Assembly (NCBI GenBank): GCA_023392395.1 | Contig: JAEVZE010000255.1 | Location: 1-8,487, forward strand | DNA: 8,487 bases | Direction: 5' to 3' | Origin: Bacillota bacterium | Lineage (GTDB): Bacteria; Bacillota; Clostridia; Christensenellales; Aristaeellaceae | Part shown: positions 5,574-8,487 of the stretch, in pieces | Numbering within the stretch: position 1 is the stretch's first letter | How the letters are laid out: every line of letters starts with the position of its first letter | Program-made: the position numbers and the translations under genes | The notes under the pieces: generated by a model | Told to the model about the DNA's origin: nothing | The model's input: only the letters and a program-made list of their open reading frames with translations | The model's database searches: none

Positions 5574-6347
5574 TCAGTTTTTCCTCGCCCAGACCACCGC
5601 GTGCGACGCGTCTGTTCCGGCGGGGTTCTTCTGATAATCTTGAAACAACTGTTCCACTTCAAAACCCTCGTCGTGGCACCAGTCAATGACCTGCTGAAGC
5701 ACTGGGAAATGTTTTGTCACCTGACGCTCCTCGACGAATGGCTGCCCTTGCGCAGGGGTGATTTCATACCTTCTGAAACTCCGGTCGATGCGCGCCTTGC
5801 GGCTGTAATCCCCGCTGATGACGACGTACTTTCCATACGTTCCCCGGTCGTCTATCCCTTCAAAGCAGACCCACTCGTGCCGGTCGTCCTCGGACTGATC
5901 GGGCCAATCGGGAACGTCGAAATCCAGAAACATCATGCCGCCCTTTGCAAGGCAATCCGCCGCTTTCCGGGTAAAGAGCCGCTGCGCCTGTTGATAATCC
6001 CCGTCGGTTTCGATGTTGACCAGCAGATTCCCGGCCAGCACCACCACGTCAAAATCCTTACCCCAACCCTCATTGAGCGCGTCCGCCTGGTAGAGGGTCA
6101 GGTTTTTCGTCAATCCGGCCTTGCGCCTCGCCCGTTCGAGCATGGCTCCGTCCATGTCAAACCCGACGACCGAGTGCCCCGCCTGCGCCAGTGGAACGCA
6201 GATCCTGCCACCTCCGCAAGCGACCTCCAGGATGCGCTTCGGCTCCGCACCGACCAGAGACAAAAGGCATGCGACGTCTTCCACGCTCGTTTGCCGCTGC
6301 TCATAGATATCGGCATACCAGTAATTCAGGATTTCGCGCTGCTCCAT
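5574..6347 (-). CDS. Class I SAM-dependent methyltransferase
   Basis: This is a soluble 257-residue methyltransferase with the Rossmann-type SAM fold. Motif I is ILEVACGGGR (residues 39-48), followed by the acidic residue ending strand 2 in GFDMD (D64). The acidic ADAL (88-91) and FDVVVLAGNLL (99-109) mark motifs II to IV. The C-terminal half contains FLDFDVPDWP and a late EEGF-like strand (DEGFEVEQLF), as in many small-molecule methyltransferases. The start at ATG 6345-6347 is chosen because GGGAAGG lies five bases upstream. A TTG 20 codons earlier has no ribosome binding site and falls inside the 30-bp palindrome. The target (small molecule, tRNA or protein) cannot be told. The gene follows ispH-rpsA on the same strand after about 100 bp containing the palindrome. 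I see no clear promoter, so it may depend on read-through. Confidence 0.88.
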   Translation of the reverse strand: MEQREILNYWYADIYEQRQTSVEDVACLLSLVGAEPKRILEVACGGGRICVPLAQAGHSVVGFDMDGAMLERARRKAGLTKNLTLYQADALNEGWGKDFDVVVLAGNLLVNIETDGDYQQAQRLFTRKAADCLAKGGMMFLDFDVPDWPDQSEDDRHEWVCFEGIDDRGTYGKYVVISGDYSRKARIDRSFRRYEITPAQGQPFVEERQVTKHFPVLQQVIDWCHDEGFEVEQLFQDYQKNPAGTDASHAVVWARKN

Positions 6348-6393
6348 GCGCACCTTCCCATCCCGGCTCGGGCCAGTGTTGTTGATTTGCAGA

Positions 6394-6423
6394 AAGGCAT
6401 CCGGCAAATTTGCCGGATGCCTT
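6394..6423. terminator. 30-bp perfect palindrome, probable terminator after ispH-rpsA
   Basis: The sequence is a perfect inverted repeat: AAGGCATCCGGCA on one arm (6394-6406), AATT in the middle, and its complement on the other arm (to 6423). As RNA it forms a 13-pair hairpin. On the minus strand it lies about 25 bases after the ispH-rpsA stop (6449) and ends in CCTTTCTGC, a short and imperfect T-run. That fits a weak or partial terminator between the fusion gene and the methyltransferase gene. The complete symmetry would also allow protein binding to DNA. Confidence 0.55.
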
Positions 6424-6448
6424 GAACTCTTTGTGTCGTAGATGCGCC

Positions 6449-8487
6449 TTACGCTTCCTCGTCCGTGGACGGCTCCTCGGTGGGGACGGTGGTGGCAGCG
6501 ATGGCGAACTCCTCGTCGGGCGCGGTGGCGTTCAGGCCGTCAAAGGCCTCCTCCTCCAGCACGGCGCGGATGGACAGGCTGATGCGGCGGGCTTCGGGGT
6601 TGACGTCCAGCACCTTGACGCGGATCATATCGCCAACGCTGACGGCATCCTCCACCTTGGCGATGCGGGTGAGCGCGCACTGAGAGATGTGCACCAGGCC
6701 GTCCAGGCCCGGCTCAAGCTCCACAAACGCGCCGAACGTGGTGATGCGAACCACCTTGCCCGAAACGATCGAGCCCACCGGATACTTCTCGGACGCCACT
6801 TCCCAAGGGCGGGGCTGCGTCTGCTTGTAGGACAGCGAGATGCGTTCCTTGGCCGGGTCGAGGCTCAGGATCTTCACTTCGATGGTCTGGTTGACCGAGA
6901 CCACGTCGGAGGGGTGCCGGACGCGGCCCCAGCTCAGGTCGGTCACGTGCACCAGGCCGTCCACGCCGCCGATGTCCACGAACGCACCGAAGTCGGTCAG
7001 ACGGCGCACGACGCCCTTGACCATATCGCCCACATTGAGGGTGGACCAGATTTCCTTCTTCTTGTCGGCTTCCTCGGCCTGTAGCACCGCCTTGCGGGAG
7101 GCGACGATGCGCTTCTTGGCCTTGTCCACCTCGACGATCTTGAGCTTCATGCTCTGGCCGACGAAATCCTCGATGCGCTCGACAAAGCGCTGGGACAGCT
7201 GGGAGGCTGGCACAAAGGCGCGAACGCCCGCCACGTCGCAGATCAGGCCGCCCTTGACGGCTTCCTTTCCCACGCCGGTGACGAACTCATTGGCCTCGTA
7301 CTTGGCGACGATTTCATCCCAGTTTTTGCGGTTGACGATGTTGCGCTGAGAGAGCAGCACATTGCCCTCGCCATCGTTGACCTTGACCACTTCAACCTCG
7401 ATTTCGTCGCCAATTTTGACATCGGTCGAGGAGAGGTCCGACCTTTTGACCAGACCGTCCGCCTTGTAGCCCACGTTGACGCAAATCTCGTCCTCGGTGA
7501 TCTGAACCACGGTGCCCGTGATGGTTTGGCCGGGGCGCAACTGAACCAGCGTCTTTTCAACGTCGGCCAGGAAATCGCCTTCGGTGGGCTCCATGGTCTC
7601 CTGAGGCGCCGCAGATTCTGTCAATTTCGGGGCTTCGCTGGATTCGGTCACCTGATCCTTCTTCTCGATGTCGTCCATTCGTGTCACAACCTCCTTCAAT
7701 GTACAATCCGGCGTGGAGGCGCCGGCTGTCACTCCAACCCGGTCCCCGGGCGAGAAAACGATCCCTTCGAGCGCCGAAGCATCCTCGATGAAATAGGTTC
7801 TGGGGCAAAGGCTCCGGCACAGTTCGAAGAGTTTCCTGGTGTTGGCGCTCTCGCGCCCTCCTACCACCAGCATCACGTCCGACCGGGCGGCCAATTCCGC
7901 CGCCTCCGCCTGCCGAAGCGACGTCGCGGTGCAGATGGTATCCCGCACCTCGGCGTCCGGCGAAGTTTCCAGTATGCGCGTTGCGACGCGCTCAAACCAT
8001 TCCCTGGGCAGCGTGGTCTGCGCGACCACCAGCGGACGAATGAGCGGCCCTTGCGGGATCTCGGCTTCATCCAGCACCGCGTGTCCCCTGTCCAGCGACC
8101 AGCCCAAGATCCCCCGGACTTCAGGATGCTCTTTTTCGCCCACCACGATGACGTCCCGGCCTTCGGAGGCAGCCTGATGGGCCATCTCGTGGATGCGCTG
8201 GACGAAGGGGCAGGTAGCGTCCCAGACGGTGGCTCCCCGCGCCTCAAGCTCCGCCAGTTCGGCAAGTCCTACGCCGTGGGACCTGACGATCACCTCGCCG
8301 CCCGGTTCCACATCCTCCGGCCTGTCCACTGGACTCACGCCCTTGTCGTGAAGCGACTGGACCACCTGGGAATTGTGGATGATCGGCCCCAGCGTCACCA
8401 CCGGGCCGAGCGCCGCTTTGCTCTCCGCCAGCTCCACCGCGCGGCGTACACCGAAGCAGAAACCCGCGTTTTGGGCCACCGTTATAC
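6449..8487 (-). CDS. ispH-rpsA: IspH-ribosomal protein S1 fusion (HMBPP reductase / S1), 5' end cut off
   Basis: This two-part cytoplasmic protein has 678 complete codons in the window. Numbering starts at the GTG at 8477-8479, but the true start lies beyond the right edge: the frame stays open through ITVAQNAGFCFGV, the normal IspH beginning. Residues 1-267 are HMBPP reductase, the last step of the MEP isoprenoid pathway. Its iron-sulfur cysteines are C8, C90 and C183. Active-site residues visible are H35, H68, H118, E120, S211/N213 and S255. Residues 268-315 form an acidic linker. Residues 316-640 hold four S1 RNA-binding domains (about 317-380, 400-463, 485-551, 570-637), followed by an acidic tail. 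Four S1 domains are typical of Firmicutes S1, and this fusion is known from Clostridia. A perfect Shine-Dalgarno sequence at the junction may allow separate S1 synthesis. The probable terminator is the palindrome at 6394-6423. Confidence 0.96.
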   Translation of the reverse strand, partial: ITVAQNAGFCFGVRRAVELAESKAALGPVVTLGPIIHNSQVVQSLHDKGVSPVDRPEDVEPGGEVIVRSHGVGLAELAELEARGATVWDATCPFVQRIHEMAHQAASEGRDVIVVGEKEHPEVRGILGWSLDRGHAVLDEAEIPQGPLIRPLVVAQTTLPREWFERVATRILETSPDAEVRDTICTATSLRQAEAAELAARSDVMLVVGGRESANTRKLFELCRSLCPRTYFIEDASALEGIVFSPGDRVGVTAGASTPDCTLKEVVTRMDDIEKKDQVTESSEAPKLTESAAPQETMEPTEGDFLADVEKTLVQLRPGQTITGTVVQITEDEICVNVGYKADGLVKRSDLSSTDVKIGDEIEVEVVKVNDGEGNVLLSQRNIVNRKNWDEIVAKYEANEFVTGVGKEAVKGGLICDVAGVRAFVPASQLSQRFVERIEDFVGQSMKLKIVEVDKAKKRIVASRKAVLQAEEADKKKEIWSTLNVGDMVKGVVRRLTDFGAFVDIGGVDGLVHVTDLSWGRVRHPSDVVSVNQTIEVKILSLDPAKERISLSYKQTQPRPWEVASEKYPVGSIVSGKVVRITTFGAFVELEPGLDGLVHISQCALTRIAKVEDAVSVGDMIRVKVLDVNPEARRISLSIRAVLEEEAFDGLNATAPDEEFAIAATTVPTEEPSTDEEA
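7676..7696 (-). promoter_or_regulatory. Internal Shine-Dalgarno and ATG at the IspH/S1 junction
   Basis: On the minus strand AAGGAGG (7690-7696), a full-strength Shine-Dalgarno sequence, is followed after 11 bases by the in-frame ATG at 7676-7678 (residue 268 of the fusion, MDDIEKK). The codons used are Lys-Glu-Val in the last IspH helix. Translation from here would give a 409-residue protein with the linker and all four S1 domains. The spacing is somewhat longer than the usual 7-9 bases, so its strength is uncertain. Confidence 0.45.

Noticed and set aside
6348..6407. TTG start 20 codons upstream for the methyltransferase
   Set aside because: There is no ribosome binding site, and the start would be buried in the 30-bp palindrome.
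5559..6425. Plus-strand open frame (288 codons) opposite the methyltransferase
   Set aside because: The minus-strand frame carries clear SAM-binding motifs and a ribosome binding site; the plus frame has no recognisable motif.
1..8487. tRNA, rRNA, CRISPR array, transposase or phage genes
   Set aside because: No cloverleaf, spaced direct repeats, or transposase or integrase motifs were seen. The repeat element has no coding capacity of its own in the window.

Overview
The window looks like a GC-rich member of the anaerobic Firmicutes (Clostridia, perhaps an Oscillospirales or Christensenellales-type gut or sediment organism). The evidence is a fused IspH-ribosomal protein S1 gene, typical of Clostridia, a 'reverse' rubrerythrin with its rubredoxin domain at the N-terminus, strong AGGAGG-type ribosome binding sites, and a short conserved hypothetical protein resembling ones I recall from clostridia. 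The placement is inferred from gene families, not from a database search.

Layout, left to right. Positions 1-195 hold no gene I can support, apart from a possible gene end running off the left edge and a fragment of a repeat. A 96-residue hypothetical protein (minus, 196-486) is divergent from a reverse rubrerythrin (plus, 639-1178). From 5259 down to 1414, all on the minus strand, runs a probable operon: a sugar isomerase of the L-fucose isomerase family, an MFS transporter that starts at GTG, and an EamA/DMT permease that starts at TTG and overlaps the MFS gene by four bases. It has a promoter with an extended -10 box and ends in a rho-independent terminator at 1362-1383. A GC-rich hairpin repeat lies upstream of it, followed by a SAM-dependent methyltransferase gene (minus, 5574-6347), a 30-bp perfect palindrome, and the ispH-rpsA fusion (minus, 6449 to the right edge, 5' end cut off).

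The most notable unexplained structure is a ~165-bp intergenic element made of four consecutive hairpins. It is present almost complete twice (1182-1346 and 3606-3770) and as a short fragment at ~166-200. Each copy lies at the 3' end of a gene and in the same orientation relative to that gene. The third stem shows three paired compensatory base changes between the two full copies, so the structure, not only the sequence, appears to be kept.

The genes span several housekeeping and accessory roles: oxygen/peroxide defence (rubrerythrin), carbohydrate uptake and isomerisation (isomerase plus MFS, substrate unproven), isoprenoid synthesis and translation (IspH-S1). A perfect Shine-Dalgarno sequence inside the ispH-rpsA gene, at the junction of the two domains, suggests that free S1 might also be made.
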